Below, piece after piece: positions 7,320-14,371 of a stretch of DNA of 19,862 bases (its first letter is position 1; the number at the start of each line of letters is the position of its first letter). The notes beneath the pieces were generated by a model. That model had not been told where the DNA came from, ran no database searches, and was given only the letters and a program-made list of their open reading frames with translations. The stretch lies in NCBI GenBank assembly GCA_025774615.1, contig JALGVQ010000020.1, positions 1-19,862 of the forward strand. Reading direction: 5' to 3'. This stretch comes from a bacterium (lineage in GTDB: Bacteria; Blakebacterota; Blakebacteria; Blakebacterales; Blakebacteraceae). A program made the translations under genes and the position numbers.

Positions 7320-9008
7320 TCACTCCTTCTCGACAGGCTTGACCGCTCCGACCTCATCCATCTTGCGAATCTCCTTACGGAGGATCTTTCCGATCAGGCT
7401 CTTGGGAAGATCTTCAGCGAAGATGATCTTTGCCGGGACCTTGAACTTCGCCAATCCCTCCCGGCAATGCTCGATCAGTTGATCTTCGGTCGCCTCGAAG
7501 CCATCCTTGAGTACCACATATGCCTTCACCGCTTCTCCCCGGTACTCATCAGGCATGCCGATGACACCGCATTCCAGGACCGATGGGTGCTCGTAAAGGA
7601 CTTCCTCGACTTCACGCGGATATATGTTGTACCCACCAGAGATGATCATGTCCTTCAACCGATCGACGATGGCGAAATATCCTTCATCGTCTACCTGGCC
7701 CATATCTCCCGTGAAGAGCCATCCCTCCTGAAGCTGTCCCGCAGTCTCCTCGGGCATGTTCCAGTAACCCTGCATGACCTGGGGACCTTTGATCGCTATC
7801 TCACCCACCTCACCGACACCCAGTTCCTTCCTGCTGTGGGGATCCACTATCGCGCAATCCGTACCGGGGATCGGCAGTCCGACCATCCCGATCTTCCGAT
7901 TGCCGTAGACGGGGTTGGCGTGCGTTACCGGGCTCGCCTCACTGAGACCGAACCCCTCGACGAGTCGTCCACCGGTCAACTCTTCGAATGTCTTCTGCAC
8001 TTCCACAGGCAATGGCGCCGCCCCGCTCAGGCAGGCGCGGATGCTGGAGAGGTCGAACTTACTCACTTTCGGGTGCACATTGATCGCCGTATACATCGTG
8101 GGCACACCGGGGAAGATGGTAGCCTTATGTTTCTGTATCTCCTGCATTACCATGGTGACATCGAATTTCGGTATCAGTACGACGGGACTGGCGCATACCA
8201 CCGAGAAATGCATGCAGGTCGTAAGACCGTATGAATGGAAGAACGGCACCGCTGCCAGGATGACCTCTTTGCCTGTCTGCAGGTCGACGAGCCACGAAGA
8301 CACCTGCCTGGCATTCGAATAGAGGTTGCTGTGTGTCAGCATCGCTCCCTTGCTCCGGCCTGTAGTGCCGCCCGTGTAGAGCAGCATTGCCAGATCGGAC
8401 GATGACACCTCGGCCGGTGTTCCTTCAGCCGGATCCGCCTTGGCGATACAGTCGGTGAAGAGACTGAACCGGTCATCGGCCGGGACCTTCCGCTTGTGAC
8501 CTTCAAGTTTCGCCTTGATCGGATAGAGGTATTTCTTCAGACCGGGCAGGAAGTCATTCACTTTGCAGACGATGCAGTGCTCAAGATCGGTATTATCCCA
8601 TATCCTCAACAGCCTCGGCAGAAGCAGATCGAGTGTTATCACGACCTTGGCGCCGGAATCCTTCAGTTGAAATTCCAGCTCCTTGTCGGTATAGAGGGGA
8701 TTGTTGGGAACAACCGTTGCGCCTGCTCCGAGAACACCAAAATGCGCAGCGATATAGTGCGGAAGATTCGCAAGGATGAGCGCGACACGATCATCTTTTT
8801 CAACACCCAGTCCGCGCAGAGTCGCAGTCATGCGCGCAGTCATATCACCCATTTCCGCGAAAGTGAATTCGCGTCCGTAGAAGATGACCGAGCGCGAATC
8901 AGGGTATTTCGCGACTGTATCCGAGAACATGCTGTTCAGGGTCCCATCAGTGTCCGTGAAATCTTTCGGGACTCCCAGTTCATAGTGTTCCAGCCAGCGC
9001 GGCTCCAT
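7320..9008 (-). CDS. fadD: Long-chain fatty acid--CoA ligase (AMP-forming, FadD-like)
   Basis: An ANL-superfamily adenylate-forming enzyme that activates fatty acids with ATP and CoA, in the cytoplasm or at the inner membrane. ATG 9008 was chosen: GGAGGGAACA precedes it directly, and the protein begins PRWLEHYELGVP, typical of the family. A longer reading from ATG 9071 adds 21 residues that look unlike the family. Of the 562 aa, the phosphate loop is YTGGTTGRSKG at 211-221. The adenine-binding motif GFGLSEASP is at 352-360, FTGD with Asp435 and the hinge DRLKDMIISGGYNIYP at 449-464. The C-terminal catalytic lysine is Lys541 in PKSLIGKILRKE. All key elements are present. Chain-length preference cannot be read from the sequence. 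It probably has its own promoter at 9125-9153 and leads into the aminopeptidase gene. Confidence 0.92.
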   Translation of the reverse strand: MEPRWLEHYELGVPKDFTDTDGTLNSMFSDTVAKYPDSRSVIFYGREFTFAEMGDMTARMTATLRGLGVEKDDRVALILANLPHYIAAHFGVLGAGATVVPNNPLYTDKELEFQLKDSGAKVVITLDLLLPRLLRIWDNTDLEHCIVCKVNDFLPGLKKYLYPIKAKLEGHKRKVPADDRFSLFTDCIAKADPAEGTPAEVSSSDLAMLLYTGGTTGRSKGAMLTHSNLYSNARQVSSWLVDLQTGKEVILAAVPFFHSYGLTTCMHFSVVCASPVVLIPKFDVTMVMQEIQKHKATIFPGVPTMYTAINVHPKVSKFDLSSIRACLSGAAPLPVEVQKTFEELTGGRLVEGFGLSEASPVTHANPVYGNRKIGMVGLPIPGTDCAIVDPHSRKELGVGEVGEIAIKGPQVMQGYWNMPEETAGQLQEGWLFTGDMGQVDDEGYFAIVDRLKDMIISGGYNIYPREVEEVLYEHPSVLECGVIGMPDEYRGEAVKAYVVLKDGFEATEDQLIEHCREGLAKFKVPAKIIFAEDLPKSLIGKILRKEIRKMDEVGAVKPVEKE

Positions 9009-9059
9009 TGTTCCCTCCAACGAAAAGGGTGATCGAACTGACCTGATACAACATCTGAC

Positions 9060-9077
9060 CCTGCCGATCATGGCAGG
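9060..9077 (-). other. Hairpin in the acyl-CoA ligase 5' leader
   Basis: CCTGCC (9060-9065) and GGCAGG (9072-9077) form a 6-bp stem with the loop GATCAT. It lies about 50 nt upstream of the chosen ATG 9008, and its loop holds the upstream in-frame ATG at 9071, which would help hide that codon from ribosomes. A regulatory role is inferred only. Confidence 0.35.
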
Positions 9078-9124
9078 AAGAGATGCAATGGCAGTGTTGT
9101 TCTCAGATCAGTGAGGCGTAATCG

Positions 9125-9153
9125 TTTCTAACACACGCAGTGAGCCGCGTCAA
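9125..9153 (-). promoter_or_regulatory. Putative sigma70-like promoter for fadD
   Basis: On the minus strand TTGACG (9153-9148; 5 of 6 matches to TTGACA) and TAGAAA (9130-9125; 4 of 6 to TATAAT) are 17 nt apart, the optimal spacing. This is the best promoter match I found in the window. The -35 lies inside the hairpin at 9141-9161. Transcription would start near 9118, leaving a leader of about 110 nt. Confidence 0.45.
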
Positions 9154-9161
9154 CCGGCTCA
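9141..9161 (-). terminator. Hairpin overlapping the stop codon of the last operon ORF, possible terminator
   Basis: TGAGCCG (9141-9147) and CGGCTCA (9155-9161) form a perfect 7-bp GC-rich stem with a 7-nt loop. It includes the TGA stop (9161-9159) of the small ORF. No U-tract follows on the minus strand (ACTGCGTG), so it is not a canonical intrinsic terminator; it could work with Rho, or merely protect a 3' end. Confidence 0.4.
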
Positions 9162-9320
9162 ATCAGAGGGAGGGTCAGGATCGTCGGGGAGTATTTCGTA
9201 ATCGGCCTCCTCGGTATCAGGCCGAAGCGGCTTTCGCCCTTCTTGACCGAGACGTGCCATGTTGTTAAGGAAGCGTACCAGGGCAGTGGCGAGCATGATG
9301 ATGAGCAGGTATTTCAGCAT
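9159..9320 (-). CDS. Small single-span membrane protein, 53 aa, hypothetical
   Basis: An ORF of 53 codons starting at ATG 9320, seven bases inside the end of the TPR gene (ACATGCTGA junction), and ending TGA 9159. The protein begins MLKYLLIIMLATALVRFL, one hydrophobic segment at about residues 4-18. A short basic stretch (R24, R29, K30) follows, then an acidic, proline-rich tail with DPDPPSD at its end. The pattern resembles the short membrane proteins of unknown function (DUF4834-like) found in Bacteroidetes-type genomes, but I cannot confirm that family. The overlap implies translational coupling to the TPR protein. A short basic stretch after the segment would favour N-out/C-in topology by the positive-inside rule. 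It has no independent Shine-Dalgarno sequence. It could be chance; the sensible amino-acid pattern and the overlap favour a real gene. Confidence 0.5.
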   Translation of the reverse strand: MLKYLLIIMLATALVRFLNNMARLGQEGRKPLRPDTEEADYEILPDDPDPPSD

Positions 9321-10360
9321 GTATCCCGGTTTTCCCCGTCCCGGTCTTCCTGTTTCAGGCGATGTGATTTCTGATAGTACACCCGCGCCTGGTCATAATC
9401 CTTCAGCCGGTCACAGATCATCCCAAGGTACCAGAAAGCGCGGTGGTTGACGGGATCGAACTCAACCAGCGCCTCGAAACGTTCACGCGACAGCTGGTAC
9501 TGCCCTGTCAGGTTATAGCTCTGCGCCAGATAGTAAAGGGCTTCACCGTGGTCCTCCTGCAGAGCGAGTGTCCTTTCGAATTCAGGTATCCCGCGTGCAT
9601 ACAGGCCCTTCCGGAAATAGACGAGACCGAGATTAAACCGGATCCTCGGTTCGTCGGGCGCCAGATCGAGAGCTCGTTTGAATTCCCGTTCCGCGTCTTC
9701 GAACCTGCCATGCTCACCCAGGAGAGCACCCAGGTTCGCCCTGACTTCAACATTTCTCGTATCGAGATCGAGAGCTGTCTTCAGCTCCTCGCATGCCTTG
9801 TCGAAGAGACCGAGGGAATCATATACCAATGCAAGATTATTGCGGGCCTTCACGTGGAGGGGGTCGCTGTTCAGAACCTGCCGATACGCTTCGACAGATT
9901 CATGGACCCGACCGCATGCTGCCAGTTCTTTACCCTTCTGGTAATACCATTCGATGGAATCCGCGCCCTCGGGTGCCTCTCCACCCTCGTATTCTTCAAC
10001 CTCTTCACAGTCATCTTTATCCGCAGACGCCTCGGCATCCCCTCCCTCATCATCATCAGACGTCCCGTCAACCCCCTCTTCATCTGCAGGCGCACCGATG
10101 TCCTTATCCTCATCATCCGACACTTCTGCGTCCCCATCCTCTTTTTCTGATGCGTCGGTGTTCCTCTGATCATCACTGACCGCCGTCACCTCCGGGTCGT
10201 TCGGTGCTTCAGGAGTGTCAGAACCGTCATCGCTGTCCCCGGGGTCAGTGAGATATTCCGGTTCCTCAAGGAGTTCACCCTCTGGATCATGTACATCATC
10301 GAACGAGAAAGAGGGCCCACGCTCCTTCCGTTCCTTATCTTCATTCCAGCCCAGGCGCAT
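9314..10360 (-). CDS. TPR-repeat protein with a very acidic, low-complexity N-terminus
   Basis: A 348-aa protein without signal peptide or membrane segment, so probably cytoplasmic. Residues 21-130 are disordered-looking and strongly acidic: by count 48 Asp/Glu against 4 Lys/Arg in 110 residues, with DD/DE clusters such as SDDEDKD and SDDDEGGD. Residues about 135-338 hold six consecutive 34-residue tetratricopeptide repeats, recognisable by the conserved A/L/Y/A/P positions (AYRQVLNSDP, ELKTALDLD, EFKRALDLAP). The tail 339-348 is polar. TPR arrays are protein-docking scaffolds; no enzymatic motif is seen. ATG 10360 follows the nadK stop directly (TGAATG) with GGAG just upstream inside nadK, so the two are co-translated or nearly so. 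In many genomes recN occupies this place after nadK. The function of the acidic arm is unknown. Confidence 0.85.
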   Translation of the reverse strand: MRLGWNEDKERKERGPSFSFDDVHDPEGELLEEPEYLTDPGDSDDGSDTPEAPNDPEVTAVSDDQRNTDASEKEDGDAEVSDDEDKDIGAPADEEGVDGTSDDDEGGDAEASADKDDCEEVEEYEGGEAPEGADSIEWYYQKGKELAACGRVHESVEAYRQVLNSDPLHVKARNNLALVYDSLGLFDKACEELKTALDLDTRNVEVRANLGALLGEHGRFEDAEREFKRALDLAPDEPRIRFNLGLVYFRKGLYARGIPEFERTLALQEDHGEALYYLAQSYNLTGQYQLSRERFEALVEFDPVNHRAFWYLGMICDRLKDYDQARVYYQKSHRLKQEDRDGENRDTC

Positions 10361-11248
10361 TCAGCTCCTCTCGGCGGGTTCCCGGAACCCCCACTTCAGT
10401 TTCCCGCGCAGAACATCAAAAAAGGGCAATGCAATACCACTCCTGACGAATCTGTTACGGTACGATCCCCGGCGCACGATGATGGTGTCACCACTATCGA
10501 CCGTGACATGCTCCTGTCCATCACCGGTCACGAGTGCCGTGCCGTGCTTGCTGGTCACCTTGAGCTCGATCTCGCTCTCCTCGGGCAGAACCAGGGGACG
10601 GAACGCAAGCATGTGGGGACAGATCGGGACGACCACCAGCGCTCCCATCGTCGGCTCGAGGATCGGACCGCCCGCGGCCAGTGCATATGCAGTCGATCCT
10701 GTCGGGCTCGAGACGATCAGCCCGTCACCGGTATATCGCTGGAGGAATTCACCTCCAACGTGTGCGTCGATATCGATAACACGTGAGTAATCACCCTTGT
10801 CGATCACAATATCATTACTCGCGTTCAGAGTGATAACATCACCGGAGACTCTGATCTCCGCCTCCAGGGTCATCCGGGTTTCTATCTCATATGAGCCTGC
10901 TGAAAGATGATCGAGCACCTTTTCGATGTTGTCAGGTGAGGTATCGGCAAGGAATCCGAGACTTCCGAGATTGATCCCTACGACCGGGATATCACTGCCG
11001 CGGGCATGACGCATCGCCGCGAGTATGGTGCCATCCCCCCCCATCGCCACCAGGAAGTCAGCTGATGATGCCATCTGATCTTCAGGTGTTTCGGTGATCA
11101 TATCACTTCCGGCGAGAACCGGGAGATGCTCGATGACTTCAGGCGCGATGAGGAGTTCGGCATCATTGTCGCCAGCCCAGTTTGCGAGGCGCCTGATCGT
11201 GTCACCAAGCTCAGGCTTCTTGAGATTTGCGATAACGCCGAGTCTCAT
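10361..11248 (-). CDS. nadK: NAD kinase
   Basis: A 295-aa cytoplasmic enzyme that phosphorylates NAD+ to NADP+ with ATP or polyphosphate. The catalytic GGDGT is at residues 70-74 with Asp72. Next come VVGINLGSLGFLAD (89-102), NASND (142-146, the NE/ND substrate motif) and the conserved block YTGDGLIVSSPTGSTAY at 172-188. ATG 11248 shares one base with the dxs stop (TGATG) and has GGAG 6 nt upstream; a GTG one codon earlier is less likely. In Firmicutes and many proteobacteria nadK follows dxs, often with tlyA between, which is absent here. NADPH is needed by the step after Dxs (IspC) and is linked to the FolD reaction encoded upstream, so co-expression makes metabolic sense. Confidence 0.96.
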   Translation of the reverse strand: MRLGVIANLKKPELGDTIRRLANWAGDNDAELLIAPEVIEHLPVLAGSDMITETPEDQMASSADFLVAMGGDGTILAAMRHARGSDIPVVGINLGSLGFLADTSPDNIEKVLDHLSAGSYEIETRMTLEAEIRVSGDVITLNASNDIVIDKGDYSRVIDIDAHVGGEFLQRYTGDGLIVSSPTGSTAYALAAGGPILEPTMGALVVVPICPHMLAFRPLVLPEESEIELKVTSKHGTALVTGDGQEHVTVDSGDTIIVRRGSYRNRFVRSGIALPFFDVLRGKLKWGFREPAERS

Positions 11249-13155
11249 CACACACTCCGAAAGGATTTCATGTTCAGGGCACCACTCTTGAGGAAAGTCC
11301 CGATAGAAAGGGCAATTCCCTCCGGGTCGAGTCCCTGGTCCTTAAGCAACTGATCGATCGTTCCGTAGGTGATGAATGAATCGGGAAGTCCGAGACACAG
11401 GGTGGTGACCCCGTAGCGTCCGGACTCGCTGAGGTATTCAAGTACGCCCGCCCCGAATCCGCCTCTGATGGTATTCTCCTCGATCGTCACAACGTGTCCG
11501 ATCTCATCAGCAATACGGTCTATGATGTCGGTATCGAGTGGTTTGATAAACCGGGCATTCACCACTGTCGCCTCAACACCATTCCCCTTCAGAATCTCCG
11601 CGGCCTGCATTGCCCTGCCTACCATTTTCCCGACGGCGAGGATGACTACATCAAGGCCATCCCGAAGCACCTCTCCCTTGCCGATAGGAAGCTCAACCGG
11701 TTCATCAGATATCTCGACTCCCTCACCACTTCCCCGGGGATATCGCATGGCGATGGGGCCATCATCATAGAGCAGGCCGGTCCTGAGCATGTTGACGAGT
11801 TCGTTCTCATCCTTCGGGGCCATGATGACCAGATCGGGGATAAGGCGGAGGTAGGAGAGATCGAAATTGCCATGATGTGTTGGACCATCATCGCCCACAA
11901 GCCCGCCCCGGTCTATACAGAAGAATACGTTCAGTTTCTGAAGAGCCACATCGTGGATAATCTGGTCGAATCCGCGCTGAAGGAAAGTCGAATAGATCGC
12001 GCAGACCGGCTTGAGCCCTTCGGCGGCAAGCCCTGCCGCGAAACAGACGGCATGACCCTCGGCGATCCCGACATCGTAGAACCGCTCCGGGATCTCTGCC
12101 TCCAGCAGATCGAGCCCTGTCCCTGCCGGCATCGCGCTGGTTATGCCGATGATCCGCTCATCGCGACGGCACTCTTCCACCAGCGATCTACCGAATACGC
12201 TGGTATAAGCCGGAGGACCGTCTCCGGGTTCCCGACACCCCGTATCCTTGTCGAATGCCCCGATCCCATGGAAAACCGCTGCATCATCCTCGGCGGGCTG
12301 ATACCCCTTCCCCTTCACCGTCCTGATATGAAGAAGCTTGGGACCTGTCAGGTTCTTGATGTCTCCGAGATGCCTGATCAGTCCATCCAGGTCGTGTCCA
12401 TCGACAGGTCCGAAATAGCGGATCCCGAGTCGTTCAAAAATGATCCCCGGTACGAGCAGGTTCTTCAGCGTTTCGTCGACCTTTCGGGCTACCGATCTGA
12501 ACGGTTTTCCGACCGCGGGAACCTTGCCTACGGTTTCCCACAGCTGATCCTTGACCTTGTTGTAGAGCGGATTGGAAATGGCGGTGGTGAAGTACTCGTG
12601 TATGGCTCCCACATTCGGCGAGATCGACATTTCGTTGTCATTCAGGATGATCAGGATATCACTGCCCGATGCGCCGACGTTGTTCATTCCCTCGTACGCC
12701 AGCCCTCCCGTCGTGGCCCCGTCACCGATGACGGCTATCACATGATGATCGAGTCCGAGGTGGTCTCGTGCTCGTGCCAGTCCGATGGCCGAGGAGATGG
12801 CTGTCGATGCATGTCCTGCGCCGTAGGGGTCATGCTCACTTTCGGTCCGGAGTGTGAATCCGCTCAATCCGCCATACTGACGCAGTCCCTCGAAGCGATC
12901 TCTTCGTCCGGTCAGCAGCTTGTGCACGTAACACTGGTGACTGACATCCCAGACGATCTTGTCGATCGGCGAATCGAATACCTGGTGAAGAGCCAGTGTC
13001 AGCTCGACCACACCGAGGTTGGAAGCGAGGTGTCCACCGGTCTGGCATAGTGTCTCGATCAGGAATTCCCGGACCTCGCCGGCAAGCTGCCCGAGCTCCT
13101 CGGATGTGAGGGATTTCAGGTCAGCCGGAGAGTCGATGGTATTGAGGATCGACAT
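11248..13155 (-). CDS. dxs: 1-deoxy-D-xylulose-5-phosphate synthase
   Basis: A thiamine-diphosphate enzyme of 635 aa, normal for the family, that condenses pyruvate with glyceraldehyde 3-phosphate in the first step of the MEP isoprenoid pathway. The N-terminal ThDP domain has GGHLASNLG (His42), YGAGHASTA (His115) and the ThDP/Mg motif GDGATTGGLAYEGMNN from residue 144, closing with LNDNEMSISPN. The pyrimidine-binding domain has VGIAEGHAV with the catalytic glutamate. The C-terminal transketolase domain ends near GAGVLEYL. ATG 13155 has AAGGAGGT upstream, a strong site with a rather long spacer of about 12 nt. It follows ispA after 83 nt, the widest gap in this operon; I saw no clear promoter or terminator there. 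The nadK start overlaps its stop codon. Confidence 0.97.
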   Translation of the reverse strand: MSILNTIDSPADLKSLTSEELGQLAGEVREFLIETLCQTGGHLASNLGVVELTLALHQVFDSPIDKIVWDVSHQCYVHKLLTGRRDRFEGLRQYGGLSGFTLRTESEHDPYGAGHASTAISSAIGLARARDHLGLDHHVIAVIGDGATTGGLAYEGMNNVGASGSDILIILNDNEMSISPNVGAIHEYFTTAISNPLYNKVKDQLWETVGKVPAVGKPFRSVARKVDETLKNLLVPGIIFERLGIRYFGPVDGHDLDGLIRHLGDIKNLTGPKLLHIRTVKGKGYQPAEDDAAVFHGIGAFDKDTGCREPGDGPPAYTSVFGRSLVEECRRDERIIGITSAMPAGTGLDLLEAEIPERFYDVGIAEGHAVCFAAGLAAEGLKPVCAIYSTFLQRGFDQIIHDVALQKLNVFFCIDRGGLVGDDGPTHHGNFDLSYLRLIPDLVIMAPKDENELVNMLRTGLLYDDGPIAMRYPRGSGEGVEISDEPVELPIGKGEVLRDGLDVVILAVGKMVGRAMQAAEILKGNGVEATVVNARFIKPLDTDIIDRIADEIGHVVTIEENTIRGGFGAGVLEYLSESGRYGVTTLCLGLPDSFITYGTIDQLLKDQGLDPEGIALSIGTFLKSGALNMKSFRSV

Positions 13156-13238
13156 GAAACGCGCAAACCTCCTTGCAGGTACTGCTCACCCCCCGCATCC
13201 CGGTAAGAAATCTGTGCAGTCGGCCGGTGCCGGCGGTA

Positions 13239-14114
13239 TTACATGACTCGCTGGACCACAAAATCCGCCAGCAGGTTGAGAATGATAGTGTCGCGTCCGG
13301 GGAGCACCAATTCGTTTTTAGCGCTCTCGACCAGTGTCAGAGCCATGTGTCGTGAATTCTCAAGTCCGTGGATCTTCGGGTAGGTGTTCTTGTCTCTCTC
13401 CCGATCAGCGCCGGCCTTTTTCCCGAGGATTATCGAATCACCGGTCTCATCGAGGACGTCATCCACGATCTGGAATGCCAGCCCGACTGCCGCACCAAAT
13501 ATGCGGATCTGGTCTACCTCATCGGCCGTTGCGTCACCCAGCCTGGCTCCACTGGTAAGACAGGCAGCTATGAGTGAACCGGTCTTGTGCGTATGGATGA
13601 ACTCCAGGTCGGCGGCAGTGATCTCTTTCCCCTCGAACAGGATATCAGCTGCCTGTCCGCCTATCATGCCTTCCGTTCCCGTGGCTCTGGCCATTTCTTC
13701 CACGATCTTCAGCGTACCGCTCCGAGCGATCACCTCGAGTGCCAGTGCGTATAGCGCGTCTCCAGCGAGCACAGCTATACCATCACCGAACACCTTGTGC
13801 AGCGTCGGTTTCCCTCTTCTGAGGTCATCGTCATCCATGCATGGCAGATCATCATGGATGAGAGAATAGGTGTGGATCAGTTCGACTCCGCACGCCACAT
13901 CGAGGATCGCCCGCTCCTCGGCGCCGAATACCTCCCCCGCGGCTCGTACCAGCGCCGGCCGGAATCGCTTCCCGCCGGCGAACACACTGTACTGCATCGC
14001 CTCGTAGATCACGGCGGCGTGTCGGGCACCGGGTGTGAGGATATCCTCAAGATGCGGGTCGCACAGACCCCTGACTTCTTCCAGAAAGCTGTCTATTTTC
14101 TCTTCTACTGGCAT
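13239..14114 (-). CDS. ispA: Farnesyl diphosphate synthase (polyprenyl synthetase)
   Basis: A 291-aa all-alpha prenyltransferase that chains IPP units onto allylic diphosphates. GGKRFRP is at 47-53. The first aspartate-rich motif is DDLPCMD at 88-94 in the DDxxxxD bacterial form, and the second is DDVLD at 218-222. GGQAADI follows the middle helices. Tyr83, five residues before the first motif (HTYSLIHDD), matches E. coli-type farnesyl synthase rather than the smaller residue usual in geranylgeranyl synthases, so a C15 product is favoured. ATG 14114 lies 5 nt after the xseB stop. The reading frame stays open 36 codons further upstream, but that part runs through xseB and looks non-native. The Shine-Dalgarno sequence is weak, suggesting coupling to xseB. 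The xseA-xseB-ispA-dxs order is widely conserved in bacteria. Confidence 0.94.
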   Translation of the reverse strand: MPVEEKIDSFLEEVRGLCDPHLEDILTPGARHAAVIYEAMQYSVFAGGKRFRPALVRAAGEVFGAEERAILDVACGVELIHTYSLIHDDLPCMDDDDLRRGKPTLHKVFGDGIAVLAGDALYALALEVIARSGTLKIVEEMARATGTEGMIGGQAADILFEGKEITAADLEFIHTHKTGSLIAACLTSGARLGDATADEVDQIRIFGAAVGLAFQIVDDVLDETGDSIILGKKAGADRERDKNTYPKIHGLENSRHMALTLVESAKNELVLPGRDTIILNLLADFVVQRVM

Positions 14115-14119
14115 CCTGA

Positions 14120-14371
14120 TTACTCTTTTTCCGACACAGGTTCCGTACTGATCACGTCTCCCTCGGCCGATTCCAGCAGAACCGTGACCCGCTCCCGGGC
14201 CTCCTCGAGCTGTCCCTGGCATGCCTTCGCCAACGCGATCCCCTCCTCAAAGATGTTCAGCGATTCCTCGAGTGGAGCTTCCCCCTCTTCGAGATCTCCG
14301 ACGATCTTCTCGAGCCGCTCGATCCGTTCCTCGAAGGAGTCCGGTATATTGAATGTCTTCTCCCTGCTCAT
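14120..14371 (-). CDS. xseB: Exodeoxyribonuclease VII small subunit
   Basis: An 83-aa helical protein. Several small subunits bind each XseA and are needed for processive single-strand DNA degradation. It shows the family pattern FEERIERLEKIVGDLEEGE with LEESLNIFEEGIALAKACQ, and ends in an acidic tail after residue 70. Size and two-helix coiled-coil layout are typical. Its ATG overlaps the xseA stop by four bases (ATGA), a common arrangement that helps keep subunit amounts linked. Confidence 0.95.
   Translation of the reverse strand: MSREKTFNIPDSFEERIERLEKIVGDLEEGEAPLEESLNIFEEGIALAKACQGQLEEARERVTVLLESAEGDVISTEPVSEKE

Noticed and set aside
7215-8234. A 339-codon plus-strand open frame antisense to the aminopeptidase and acyl-CoA ligase genes
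   Set aside because: It spans the junction of two well-supported minus-strand genes and has no family-like motif; treated as a shadow.
9954-10169. A Ser-rich plus-strand open frame opposite the acidic arm of the TPR protein
   Set aside because: The serine richness is just the complement of Asp/Glu codons (GAT/GAC/GAG) read in another frame.
10050-10300. Possible EF-hand or dockerin calcium loops in the acidic arm
   Set aside because: Asp/Glu clusters are present but no 12-residue loop with the expected spacing and flanking helices can be seen.
11494-13050. A 518-codon open frame on the plus strand
   Set aside because: It lies wholly antisense to dxs, whose motifs are complete. Its translation shows no recognisable domain and is the sort of open frame GC-rich codon bias produces.
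13156-13238. Promoter, terminator or riboswitch in the 83-nt ispA-dxs gap
   Set aside because: Only short GC repeats and the dxs ribosome site are visible; no -35/-10 pair and no stem with U-tract. It is too short for a thiamine-type riboswitch, and no such motif was found.
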